From assembly GCF_907164915.1 (NCBI RefSeq), contig NC_061863.1:36739382-36803381 (forward strand): 64,000 nt of DNA. Direction: 5' to 3'. Position 1 is the stretch's first letter; each line of letters begins with the position of its first letter. The translations under genes were made by a program, and so were the position numbers. Origin of the DNA: Impatiens glandulifera. Its lineage: Eukaryota > Streptophyta > Magnoliopsida > Ericales > Balsaminaceae. The notes below the pieces were generated by a model. It ran no database searches. It saw nothing but the letters and a program-made list of their open reading frames with translations, and was not told where the DNA came from. Positions 12,856-23,597 of this stretch are shown here, in pieces.

Positions 12856-13460
12856 AAGTTCATAACTCACAAGTTGTGAACTACGTTAGACCTGATCTCT
12901 CTCGAGAGAGAGTACGTAGGTAACCCATTCAGGGTGCGGTCACCACTATCAATTAACGACAAAAGTTGATAGACATTTTGCATTACATACACATTACATA
13001 TAACCAAAGTTCATAACTTCACAAGTTGTGAACTACGTGAGACTTGATCTCTCTCGAGAGTACGTAGGTAACCCATCTGGGGTGCGGTCACCATTATCAA
13101 TTATCGAAAGAAGTTGATAGACATTTCATTTCACACCACATGCATTCATTACATACACTGAAGTTCATAACTCACAAGTTGTGAAATATGTCAGACCTGA
13201 TCTCTCTCGAGAGTACGTAGGCAACTCATTTAGGGTGTGGTCACCACTATCAATTAACGATAAAAGTTGATAGACATTTTGCATTACATACACATTACAT
13301 ATAACCAAAGTTCATAACTTCACAAGTTGTGAACTACGTCAGACCTAATCTCTCTCGAGAGTACGTAGGCAGCCCATCCAGGGTGCGGTCACCACTATCA
13401 ATTATCGAAAGAAGTTGATAGACATTTCATTTCACATCACATCGCATACATTCATTGCAT
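12856..13460 (+). repeat. 150-bp tandem array in the Tat 3' UTR, 4 copies
   Basis: Units begin with AAGTTCATAACT at 12856, 13007, 13161 and 13308. Copies 1/3 and 2/4 are closer to each other, suggesting a ~300-bp higher-order unit. Each unit carries three dyads: CACAAGTTGTG, a CTACGT...ACGTAG stem around CTCTCGAGAG, and CTATCAA...TTGATAG. Confidence 0.9.
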
Positions 13461-15221
13461 ATATACATCAAAAAGGGAGTTAATCACACTCTGAGTTGAC
13501 TCTTAAACCAAAAACTCCTAGTCAACATTAGGGGCATTTTTTTAAAATAAAAATGAGCACAAGATCTTCACAAAGTCCCACTTGAGAAAATACAACGCCC
13601 AAAGCTAAAGTATTTTTCTCTTCGACTTTGGATCTCAATGTTTTCACAAAAATTAAAAAAACATTTTTCACAAACAAAGCGCATGGAACTACGTTGGAAC
13701 TGAATTCCCCTAGTTATGGGATACGTAGGCAGCTTGTATGAGCCCGGTCCTAAACATTTTCAAAAATCAAACCCTGTATCGACACTAAAGGCATTTTATG
13801 AAAATGAAATGATTGAAAGATCCTCACAGAGTTAGCTTAAATGAATAAATATAACGCCTAACACATGGCTAAAGCACTTTATTCTCTAGCACTTTAGGAT
13901 CTTAAAAGATTTTCATCTTAAGTCAATTGCAACTCCAGTAGATACTTAAACAACCTCCCCAGCTTAAGTCAATTGACACTCCAACAGACACTTAAGAAAT
14001 TCCCACAACTCAAGTCAATTACAACTCTAGCAGAAACTTGAGAAATCAACCTCAACGAAATGCGGAATCATGATCCCCAACAGAAACTTTATCTATCCGT
14101 GATACAATTTCGGAACTACGTTCAAACTTGATTTCTCCTTTTATGAGAAGATGTAGGCAACTTTTCACAAGTACGGTCCCAAATCCCCAGCAAGACAAAT
14201 CTTGAACTAGGACAAAATACATCCCCATAGAGTTCAAGCCAACGAGAAATTAGGATCACAAATCTATCCAAAACAATCAAACCCCTTGTGTCGAAACTAG
14301 GGGCATTTGCGGAAGATAAAAACAAGATAGATCCCTGAATTTTTCTCGTGCCAAGCGAACTGATGAACGAGTGTAAGAAATAAGTAGGGATGCGGGAAAA
14401 TAGGTTTCTCCCCAATGAATATCTCTTGACGAACCAATGTAACTTGTGGGATCCGAGTAAAGCACTTCGCAAATGGATCTACCTCGAGCCTAGACGAAAG
14501 ATTAAACTACTGATGTTTAAGAGGGAGCTCATAAAAAGATGAATGCCCAAACTCGAAATCATGTCATCAACCAAGGTGATGTCTCGTCTCAATTAGAGGT
14601 CAAGTGCAAAGGATCTAAGACCTCAAGTAAAGTAAAATTAATAAAAGACTGTGTTGGTAGAGATATGAAATATAATACTGTTGTTCATTTAGATTTTATC
14701 TAATTGTCAAGCAAGAACAAAGTGTTTGAATCTATCAGATACACCCCGGTCACAAAGAAAAGAGGCCGGAGAAAATAGACCAATACTCGTAGAGGTTGAG
14801 ATATTGAAATCATCATTTGTTGTTCATTTAGACTCTTGTCTAAATTGTCAATGCAAGAACAAGAATGTACCCATTCTATTAAATATACCCTGAGTATAAA
14901 AGAGCCCAAGTCCATAGAATCTTAAGCACACTGACCTCCGAATTTGAGAAGCGAGACTCAACCTCGTGATGCATGGTTGAAAGATTAAACATTCGAGCGA
15001 ACAAATCCCTCGAAAAATTCAGGGCAAAATGTCTCGGCGAAAGACAAGTCCCTAAAAGTGATAGCATGAATCTCGAAGAACATCAGTTACATGTGGTTTC
15101 CTCTCGACACACTCTAAGGAAGAAAGTATGGAACCGATTCTTGAAAGTATTTCAAGACCGCTGAAGAAGACGCTAGTGCTTTGAAAATTAAGGAAGCCTA
15201 ACTTCGAACTTAATTCACTAA
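13461..15221 (+). other. Tat 3' UTR, diverged repeats, no gene
   Basis: No coding frame. Two further diverged copies of the CTACGT...ACGTAG hairpin lie at 13689-13729 and 14115-14156. Three copies of a ~48-bp unit with AAGTCAATT and ACTCCA lie between 13918 and 14045. A ~130-bp duplication with TTGTTCATTTAGA occurs at about 14680-14895. The region appears built by repeated local duplication. Confidence 0.6.
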
Positions 15222-16325
15222 GCAGAATTGTGATTAAAAAGTGTTTCGCTAAACTGACTAGCGGCACTTGAATCTATATAATGACTAAGCAGAATTATGA
15301 TTAAACAGTATCCGCTAAACTGACCAGCGATACTCAAATCTATATAATCACTAAGTAGAATTGTGATTAAATAGTATTTCGCTAAACTGACCAGCAACAT
15401 TTAAATCTATATAATCACTAAGCAGAATTGTGATTAAATAGTATTTCGCTAAACTGACCAGCGATACTTAAATCTATATAATCACTAAGTAGAATTGTGA
15501 TTAAATAGTATTTTGCTAAACTGACCAGCGACACTTAAATCTATATAATCACTAAGCAGAATTTTGATTAAATAGTATTTCTCTAAACTAACCAGCGACA
15601 CTTAAATCTATATAATCACTAAACAGAATTGTGATTAAATAGTATTTCAGTAAACTGACCAGCGATACTTAAATCTATAAAATTACTAAGCAGAATTTTG
15701 ATTAAATAGTATTTCGCTAAACTGACCAGCGGCACTTAAATCTATATAATCACTAAACAGAATTGTGATTAAATAGTATTTCGTTAAACTGGTCAGCGGC
15801 ACTTAAATCTATATAATCACGAAGCAGAATTGTGATTAAATAGTATTCGCTAAACTGACCAGCGATACTCAAATCTATATAATCACTAAGCAGAATTGTG
15901 ATTAAATAGTATTTCGCTAAACTAACCAGCGACACTTAAATCTATATAATCACTAAGCAGAATTGTGATTAAATAGTATTTCGCTAAACTGACCAGCGAT
16001 ACTTAAATCTATATAATCACTAAGCAGAATTGTGATTAAATAGTATTTCGCTAAACTGACCAGCGACACTTAAATCTATATAATCACTAAGCAGAATTGT
16101 GATTAAATAGTATTTCGCTAAACTAACCAGCGATACTTAAATCTATATAATCACTAAGCAGAATTGTGATTAAATAGTAGTTCACTAAACTGACCAGCGA
16201 CACTCAAATCTATATAATCACTAAACAGAATTGTGATTAAATAGTATCCTCTAAACTGACTAGCGGTACTTAAATCTATATAATCACTAAGCAGAATTGT
16301 GATTAAATAGTATTTCGCTAAAAAA
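15222..16325 (+). repeat. 67-bp tandem array in the Tat 3' UTR, about 16 copies
   Basis: CTAAACTGACCAGCGACACT recurs every 66-67 bp from 15249 to about 16317. Each unit contains TAATCAC and GTGATTA, a 7-bp inverted repeat around an 11-nt loop. The units are highly alike, so the array is young or homogenised. Tat-lineage 3' UTRs are known sources of plant satellites. Confidence 0.93.
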
Positions 16326-16648
16326 AACACAATCAGCAAACTAAGTCAAGATGTGTACTCATTTACAATCCAAAGACTAAGCGATGTGTGTAGAAATATG
16401 GTCGAAACCACCCGGCTCGATCTACATGATCGATAAACCAGGAGCGATGCATATTCTAAACAGAGTTGAATCGTAAACGAGTGGATGGTAAATTACACGG
16501 TTCTCTCGAGAGACTCGTCAGGTTTGTTCTCATTTCATTCAAGGAAGCCAAAAATAAACTATAAATTGGGTGTTTTCAAAATGTAGTGCCTATTTTCAAG
16601 CTTGGACATGTATTTTTCTAAACCGAGTGTTTTCTACAAATTTTGTCC

Positions 16649-16656
16649 AAGAAGGG
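16649..16656 (+). other. Weak polypurine tract
   Basis: AAGAAGGG lies five bases before the 3' LTR and is the only purine run in the place where plus-strand synthesis should start. Confidence 0.5.
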
Positions 16657-17815
16657 CATTCTGTAGACACTCATTTTTACCCCGCCAATTTTATAGTTTA
16701 TGCTTTTAATAAATCCGAGTCTATACAAGTTTCACGAATTCATTCACGGGCTTATTGCACGATTTGTTTTAAAAACGATTATTTTTAGAACAATTGAGTT
16801 TTGAAAATAATTGATTTTGAATTCTTAATAAGTTAAGGTAGTAATGTATCTATGTTACAACACTTAGGGAAGTTATTATACTTAGAATATTTAGGGTTTT
16901 ATTTAATTAATTACCTTGAAGAGTACTTAAAATATATATTTTACAAAATATGTATTAAGTACCTAGATTAGGTTTTACAATTTTATTTTTTAAATTAGTT
17001 AGCATTTTATTATAATTATATTTGTTCCTTAGACATAGGAATAATTAATAATAATAATAATAATATTGATTTGTTTAATTGTTTGTTTTAATTTTATTTC
17101 TTTTGTATGATAAAGGGATAACGGTACAAAAAAACTAACGGTTGAAGAACGTGAAATCTCTCCACAACCGTGAGTTAAAAAAAAAGATGAAGGAAGAAGT
17201 GCGGTCAAAGAGAGAAAGGAAAGATTCAAAAAAAAAAGTTACAATAAAGAAAGATTCAACTGTGAGCATGAAGGTCATTATTTTTTAATTAAAAATTAAA
17301 ATGACCAAGTATTACATCATTATTATCATTAAAAGCTTGGGTGAAAACTTGAATTTAGTGACATGTCAAGTGGAAATTGATCCATTATTTTAAACATTTG
17401 TAAATGTTTGAAATAGTTTTTCTTTCCAACGGTCAAGTGTGTTAAATGGGCCTTAAGGGTCTAGGGTATCATAGATTTACCTATAAATACTCCTCTTAAC
17501 ACCCTAGCAATGGGTTCTTCTTCTCTCTCTTTTCACATTGCACGTGATATTCTTTTTCTTTTCAAGACCCCAAATTTTAATATTCAAGTGCCCTTAGGCT
17601 GCCCCTTTGAAATAAAAGAGTTCATTCACTTAAGTCAAGAAAGCAACCATCTTTGTAAGCTTCTTGACTTCACCTTTAGTTTTTGTCTTCATATAATAAG
17701 ATTGATTTTGGTTTTTCTATTATATAATATGATTGTAGGTATGATTATTAGCTAATTAGGTCTTTAACTTTTTGTATGATTTATGTAAACATTAATAACA
17801 TATTTAACATGTAAA

Positions 17816-20458
17816 TAAAATATGGGAAATTATACAGAGCAGTAAATTTGGGCGGAAAAACGTAGGGAATAACATGACATGGTCACATGTCAATTTTAAT
17901 TAAATTATGTCTTTATTCTTCCGTTACATTTTTCTCTCTCCTAAACCCCGTTATCTCTTCCCGTTTCTTTCTTTCTTCCCTGTTCACACAAAGTGATAGC
18001 TCAAATCCACATACTCACTAAATCATTTTCGATTCATTCTTCGTTCGATTCGTTCGTTCTCGCACCTCGTCGTTTATCCCTTATTCTGACTTCCGCTTTC
18101 GACCTAACAGAAATATTCATCCACCGATTCTGCCGCTTCAATGTCTTCCGGCGCCAACCGATCAGAAATGTTACTTTTATTTGGTAGATCTATTGTTTCT
18201 GTATAGATTCTTTGTTTTTTCGTTCGTTTTGTGTATATTTGAAAGGTGTATCGAATGTATTGATAATCTGAAATGATTCACTGTAAGAATTTAGCTGCTT
18301 TTGTGTGAATTTTCTGTATTAATCATTTGTTTTTTCTTTGTTTTGTATAGATTTGAAAGGTGTATCAAATGTATTGATAATCTGAAGTGATTCGCGGTAA
18401 GGATTTAGCCGCTGCCATTAGAGGACATTAGTGTTGATATGTTTGAGAAGATGATGCTCCTTCAATTTTTATGTATTAATTGAAAACTATTGTTAAACTT
18501 CATCTTAAACATTTGATATTAGATGAGATTGTTATTAAATTGAGAAATAAAAGCAGACCTACAAGATTTGAATAATAGAGAAGGAGTCAGCATTAAGTAG
18601 TTTTATCGGTCAATCTGAAGGATTCAATGTAGCTCCGACCATCAGCACAATAACAATTGTTAAAACTCAAGAGAGATAAAGTAAAAAGAGAGATGAAAAT
18701 ATATTGTTAAAAGGTGAAGCAGTAACAAATTTTTTTTTTAATAATTTTGTTTTGAAATCGATCTCACTTGTTGTTAGTAAAGCTTTCTAGATTCCAATTG
18801 ATAAATAGCATTGCAAAGTACATGGTCCTTAAGGGGGAATACAAGACATCTTATATTTGGCATGACTACTAAACTTGGAAAGTACTACCCATTATTTGCA
18901 CCTTAACCTCAATATCAACAAACAAATAATTACAAATCTTACGAGACATTAACTTCATGATGGACATTCAACAAATCAATCAACCTTTTAATGGTGGACC
19001 AACAGAGAAAAATAATATAAGAACCCGTGATCCCTGAAGACAAAAGACCTCTATTTACATCATTTCAATCTCAATTACTGAAGCAATATAGAATATGTTG
19101 ACATAAACAATTCGACAAAGAACAGTCTTACAAGAATTCAAAACCATAAACAATGTTATCTACAATTTAATCGCAAAAACTTCCTAGTTATATGAATAAT
19201 TGAAGATAGATGAATCAACAAAGGTGACTTGAGTTCACCATTCCACTAACATCTCCACAAATGAGGATATGTAAAAACCTTTGTTGGCCATCATTTCCTT
19301 TTTTTGAACTTTGTTTGCAAATTCCAAAACCAACACCTTATGCATAGGACTTGTAAAAATCACGCAGTTCATTTTCTGATGAGAAGAGCATCCCAAGTTG
19401 TGGAGTTTTGACTTGATTTGTTATTGACGAACCACCCAAACATTGCACATCACTCTCATCACTCTCATTCAATAACACACTTGAGTTGTTTGTTGTTTGG
19501 TCCATATTAGCTTAAAGCCTACACTCAAACAAAATGTTTATGTCAAATAGAGATGCATCGATCATAAATATAAAAGACTAGATTATGGTGTCATTGACTT
19601 ATAGTGATTCAGATTATCAATACATTCTATTTTAGCTCATATTAGATTTGTATAGATAGTTTAAAAAGCTTCATGTTCATATTTACAGATTCTTCATTAA
19701 TATCTTATCAGATTCTTCATTCACATCTAAAATTGCTAATTAAGTGTGATTTAAATTCCAAACAAACTTTAAAATAATAATATTAAAAAATCTGTCCAAT
19801 TTATGAAACAAGTTAATAAGTATTCATCTAATATCCAAGGTTTAAGGTGAAGTTTATACAATAGTTTTCAATCAATACATCAAAAGTCAAGTAGTCTCAT
19901 CTTCTCAAACATATCAACACTAATGCCCTCTAACAGTAACAGCTAAATCCTTACTGTGAATTATTTCAGATTATCAATACATTCGATACACCTTTCAAAT
20001 ATACACAAAACGAACGAAAAAACAAAGAATCTATACAGAAACAATAGATCTACCAAATAAAAGTAACATTTCTAATCGGTCGGCGCTGGAAGACATTGAA
20101 GCGGCAGAATCGGTGGATGAATATTTCTGTTAGGTCGAAAGCGGAAGTCAGAAATAATGGATAAACGACGAGGTGCGAGAACGAACGAATCGAACGAAGA
20201 TTGAATCGAAAATGATTTCGGACGAAGAATAAATCAAAAATGATTTTTAGTGAGTCTATGGAATTGAGGTATCACTTTGTAAGAACAGGGGAGAAAGAAA
20301 GAAACGGGAAGAGATAACCGGGTTTGGTTTAGGAGAGAGAAAAAAGTAACGGAAGAATAAAGACATAATTTAATTAAAATTGACACGTAACCATGCCATG
20401 TCATTCCCTACATTTTTTCCGTCCAATTTACCGCTCTGTATCATTTTCCATAAAATAT
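17816..20458. mobile_element. Mutator-like element with long inverted repeats
   Basis: The element proper is about 17824-20450 (2.6 kb), flanked by TAAAATAT at 17816-17823 and 20451-20458. Comparison with the uninterrupted 5' LTR near 6675 shows the empty site. Ends read GGGAAATTATACAGAGC and, reversed, GGAAAATGATACAGAGC. Inverted repeats run about 0.6-0.7 kb (to ~18520 and from ~19845), and the left arm holds an extra duplication near 18310-18410. Long repeats, GGGAAA-type ends, an 8-bp duplication and a FAR1-type coding remnant fit the Mutator superfamily. Confidence 0.85.
19215..19505 (-). pseudogene. FAR1-type MULE transposase N-terminal fragment
   Basis: The frame from ATG (19505) starts MDQTTNNSSVLLNESDESD and runs into PQLGMLFSSENELRDFYKSY, stop, then GVGFGICKQSSKKGNDGQ. 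This matches the start of the FAR1 DNA-binding domain (P..GM.F.S..E...FY..YA...GF...K.SS.....G). A TAA interrupts the frame after YKSYA and a TGA ends it at 19215-19217, after 97 codons including both stops. Zinc-binding, DDE transposase and SWIM domains are absent. FAR1-family transposases move Mutator-like elements and gave rise to plant FHY3/FAR1 regulators. This is a relic inside the nested element. Confidence 0.75.
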
Positions 20459-21077
20459 AACTAAAAAAAACAGAAAGTTTAATGAAAATAAGAGGTTAAA
20501 AAAAGAGAAAAAAAATTGTTTTCTTTGTACAGTTTTATTATTATTATTATATTTGTTTTAGTTCTCTTTTTCTTTCTTTATTTTTTTTTTGTTTTTTTTT
20601 CTCATTCAAACTCTTTAAATGTTTAAAATGGAAAAAATTCTAAAATCTAAAGCGTAAGAAATTTAAAAAAGTGGCCAAAATTAATTAGTAGAGACTTTAG
20701 GGGCGTTTTGGGACATAGCGTCTAAAAAACATTTTCCCACACCTAACCAAACGCCGAACTCACATCTCTTAATTTCCTAATTTTTGAAATTATGTGGCGA
20801 CTCTCTAGTCGTGAGGTTAATTAATATTGAAAAAAAAAAGTTTAAAAAAGGCCTATGACATACTTTCCATTAAAAAACTTTCAATCTTTCTCAGATTCGA
20901 CGGGAAGGTAAGTTATGGAGTTGTCTACAAAGCCTCGTTTTTAAAACTTAATTATTTTTTTTTTAACATTGAAATTAATTCCCCTCACGATTTCAAAATT
21001 CAAATATTTTTTAAGAGTGTACTAGAATTTTCAAACTAGTTGATCAAAAAATATTTTTTTTAAAAAAATCGATCACA

Positions 21078-21082
21078 ATCCT
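21078..21082. repeat. Target site duplication ATCCT (right)
   Basis: Directly follows the ...GATCACA end of the 3' LTR and matches 5566-5570. Confidence 0.9.
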
Positions 21083-21643
21083 AGACATGGCTAAGGCTCT
21101 TATATAATTTGAAGTAAAAAAAATGTCAAGATATACAAATTTATTCAAATATGTTGATTCAGAAATTTCCAAAACTACATTAACATGAAATTGCAACTTA
21201 AAATTGTGTACCTTCTTATCAATTTATACATTGTGAAGAGCAGATGGGATCATCTTCTATGAATCACACATGTTACCTTAGAGTTAATAATATTTTAAAA
21301 AATGAATTACCCTTATGAGCAGGTGGGATCTGTAGAAGAGAATCTCATTTATGTGTAGAAGAGAATCTCATTTATGTGAAGAGAGTATCTTGAGACTCGC
21401 AATCTAAATCTTGTATAAAAAATAATTGTAATCACAATAAATGAAATTTGACGAACGCGGTGAAATTCAGTGAAAATCTTTTCGCATTCATAAAGTTTAA
21501 GAAAATATTAAATTATTTTGAGGCTTAATATCATCTTTTCTTTTTTTTTAATATTGTGTTGTATAAAACAAATGTCTAGCATTGTATACCAAAACAGTCG
21601 TACTCTATTAAAACCAATTGGATGCATCTTAAAGATGAGAGCA
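21083..21643. other. Intergenic, short duplication only
   Basis: No gene. A ~27-bp direct duplication around GTAGAAGAGAATCTCATTTA lies at about 21330-21385. Confidence 0.5.
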
Positions 21644-22567
21644 TCTATATATATATATAATGATGCTTAATTTTTAAAGTGTTCGGATTGTCGGGTCGAG
21701 AGTTGTGGCTAATTTGGATATATATGTGAGAGTAAATGGATACTTGGGTCGGATTGTGGATTGACCCGCCCATAAACTTAAAACGGTTAAAAATAAAATT
21801 AAAAATGTTATAGGTATGGTTCGAACTTGCAACCTAACAAAACAAGTACAACTTTTTAAGCAACTACGCTAATAACACTTTATATTTTAAATTCAACACC
21901 AAATTTGATAAACGCGGGATATTTTAACAATATAAGTTCAACTTTTTAACTAACTAATCTATATATATATAATGATGCTTAATTTTTAAAGTGTCCGGAT
22001 TGCCGGGTCGAGAGTTGTGGTTGATTTGGATATATATTTGAAAGTAAATGGATATTTGGGTCGGATTGTGGGTTGACCCGCCAATAAACTTAAAACAGTT
22101 AAAAGTAAAATTAAAAATGCTATAAGTATGGTTCGAACTTGCAACCTAACAAAATAAGTACAACCATTTAACCAACTAGGCTAATAATACTTTATATTTT
22201 AAATTCAATACCAAATTTGATGAACACGGGACATTTTAACAATCTATATATATATAATGATGCTTAATTTTTAAAGTGTCCGGATTGCCGGGTCGAGAGT
22301 TGTGGTTAATTTGGATATATATGTGAAAGTAATTGGATATTTGGGTCGGATTGTGGGTTGACCCGCCCATAAACTTAAAACGGTTAAAAATAAAATTAAA
22401 AATGCTATAGGTATAGTTCGAACTCACAACCTAGCACAACAAGTACAACTCTTTAACCAACCAGACTAATAACATTTTATATTTTAAATTTAACACCAAA
22501 TTTGATGAACGTGGAACGTTGTAACAATATTTTTTTATCCGTGTGCATCGCACGAGGATCTTCCTAG
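21644..22567 (+). mobile_element. Non-autonomous Helitron-like element, three tandem units
   Basis: It starts A|TCTATATATATATATAATG and ends with a hairpin (GTGC ATC GCAC) followed by TTCCTAG|T, the A|TC...CTRR|T pattern of Helitrons. Three units begin at 21644, 21958 and 22243, each starting TCTATATATATA and containing AATGATGCTTAATTTTTAAA. Only the last unit keeps the 3' hairpin end. No Rep/helicase coding is present. Related copies occur at 23.4, 44.4-44.9 and 58.1-58.6 kb. Confidence 0.75.
22125..22190 (-). other. tRNA-like Pol III A and B boxes inside the Helitron unit
   Basis: On the minus strand TAGCCTAGTTGG (22183-22172) fits the A-box consensus TRGCNNAGYNGG at every position, and AGTTCGAACCA (22139-22129) fits the B box GGTTCGANNCC at 9 of 11. 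Spacing is about 35-45 nt, tRNA-like. Less perfect copies lie at 21815-21885, 22410-22475 and 58385-58440. There is no full tRNA cloverleaf, so it is not a tRNA gene. Confidence 0.5.
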
Positions 22568-23352
22568 TTTGTATAATACACATTTGTATTAATAATTTGT
22601 AAAAGACTTCTATCTGTTCATTTTAAATTGAAACATCATTTCAATTATAATAATTATTAATTCTTTATTTGATCTATCTCACTTGCTCAAGTAATAAGAG
22701 GTTTCATGTTAATTTCACTTAAAAACGTGGCAAAAATATTTTTTAAAAGATCAAGATGAGTATTCAATTTTCACTTAAAATGCTATATTTATATCATACT
22801 AAATATAAATGTAGTAACAGGCTAATAACAGAAGTGGTTATTAAAAATAAATGTGTAAATTTAATTAGAAATTATTTTTAATGGTGTTGTTATTTAGTTT
22901 GAATGGAGTGAGAGTTTTCAAGAAAAAGGGTTTCATTCTAGACTTGTTATGAGTCCATTTTCATGACGACCTTTATTGATGTTTGTTCAGGTCCTTCCAT
23001 GTTTTTGTTGATTGTATTTTGGATCTCTTTACAAAATTTGATTCAAACATATTTGTTTTGTGACATTTTTGTCTTTGTTCTTGTTTTTTCTTTTGACCTT
23101 GGCTTGTTTTATTTTTCTTGTCATAATTTTTTTAATATTATAATAAGCATGATAGTAAATAAGTATATTTGTGCTATATTTTAATCCATGTAAATAACAT
23201 ATTCTCCTATCAACCAATCTCATATTGCTTAAATGAAGTTAAAAATAACTTTCAAGAAATCTAACGATGTTATTGATATAGAGAGCTTGAAAGACCTAAT
23301 CCAATATATCTTCTAAATTGTCTCATTATAAATTGAAGTACCCTTTTGCAAA

Positions 23353-23356
<4 letters not shown>
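22568..23356. other. Intergenic, no gene
   Basis: AT-rich. Overlapping open frames on both strands near 22963-23223 are phenylalanine-rich or lysine-rich shadows of T-runs with no domain. Confidence 0.5.

Positions 23357-23411
<55 letters not shown>
23357..23411. repeat. (TA)n microsatellite
   Basis: About 27 TA repeats that merge into the TATATATA head of the adjacent Helitron-like copy; the expansion probably grew from that head. Confidence 0.95.
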
Positions 23412-23415
<4 letters not shown>

Positions 23416-23597
23416 TGCTTAATTTTTAAAGTGTCCGGATTGCTGGGTCGAGAGCTGTGGTTAATTTGGATATATGTGAGAGTAAGTGGATACTTGGGTC
23501 GGATTGTTGGTTGACCCGCCCATAAAATTTTTACCGTAATATTTTTTTCACAGTTTTTTATATTATTACACGTGCAAATGCACGGGATACATGCTAG
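23412..23597 (+). mobile_element. Short Helitron-like copy
   Basis: It shares ATGCTTAATTTTTAAAGTG and GGGTTGACCCGCC-type blocks with the 21.6-kb element and ends CGTGCAAATGCACG (hairpin), then CATGCTAG|T. The 5' end is lost in the TA repeat. It lacks the tRNA-like module. Confidence 0.7.

Larger units (their letters stand above)
5571..21077 (+). mobile_element. Ty3/gypsy Tat-lineage LTR retrotransposon, full length, decayed
   Basis: A 15.5-kb element bounded by TG...CA LTRs and a perfect ATCCT duplication. In order: 5' LTR, primer-binding site, long leader, deleted gag, pol (RT, RNase H, a second archaeal-type RNase H, integrase), a 3.8-kb 3' UTR with two tandem arrays, a weak polypurine tract, and a 3' LTR carrying a nested Mutator-like element. 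RT before integrase, two RNase H domains, no chromodomain and a repeat-rich 3' UTR are known traits of the Tat/Ogre lineage. No Ogre-type extra ORF was seen before gag. Seven stops, a frameshift and a lost RT aspartate make it non-autonomous. Confidence 0.93.
16662..21077 (+). repeat. 3' LTR of the Tat element, split by a nested element
   Basis: It matches the 5' LTR at both ends but is interrupted at 17824-20450. Without that insert and its 8-bp duplication it is ~1.78 kb, against 1.99 kb for the 5' LTR. Differences include the missing 143-bp duplicates and an extra ~60 bp near 17080-17140. Confidence 0.92.

Noticed and set aside
15218..16339. Regular repeat array with spacer-like alternation, superficially CRISPR-like, and open frames within it
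   Set aside because: Units are continuous 67-bp tandem copies without unique spacers, in a plant retrotransposon 3' UTR; the frames repeat the unit.
21800..22480. tRNA genes
   Set aside because: Only A- and B-box-like pieces are present; no acceptor stem or anticodon arm folds.
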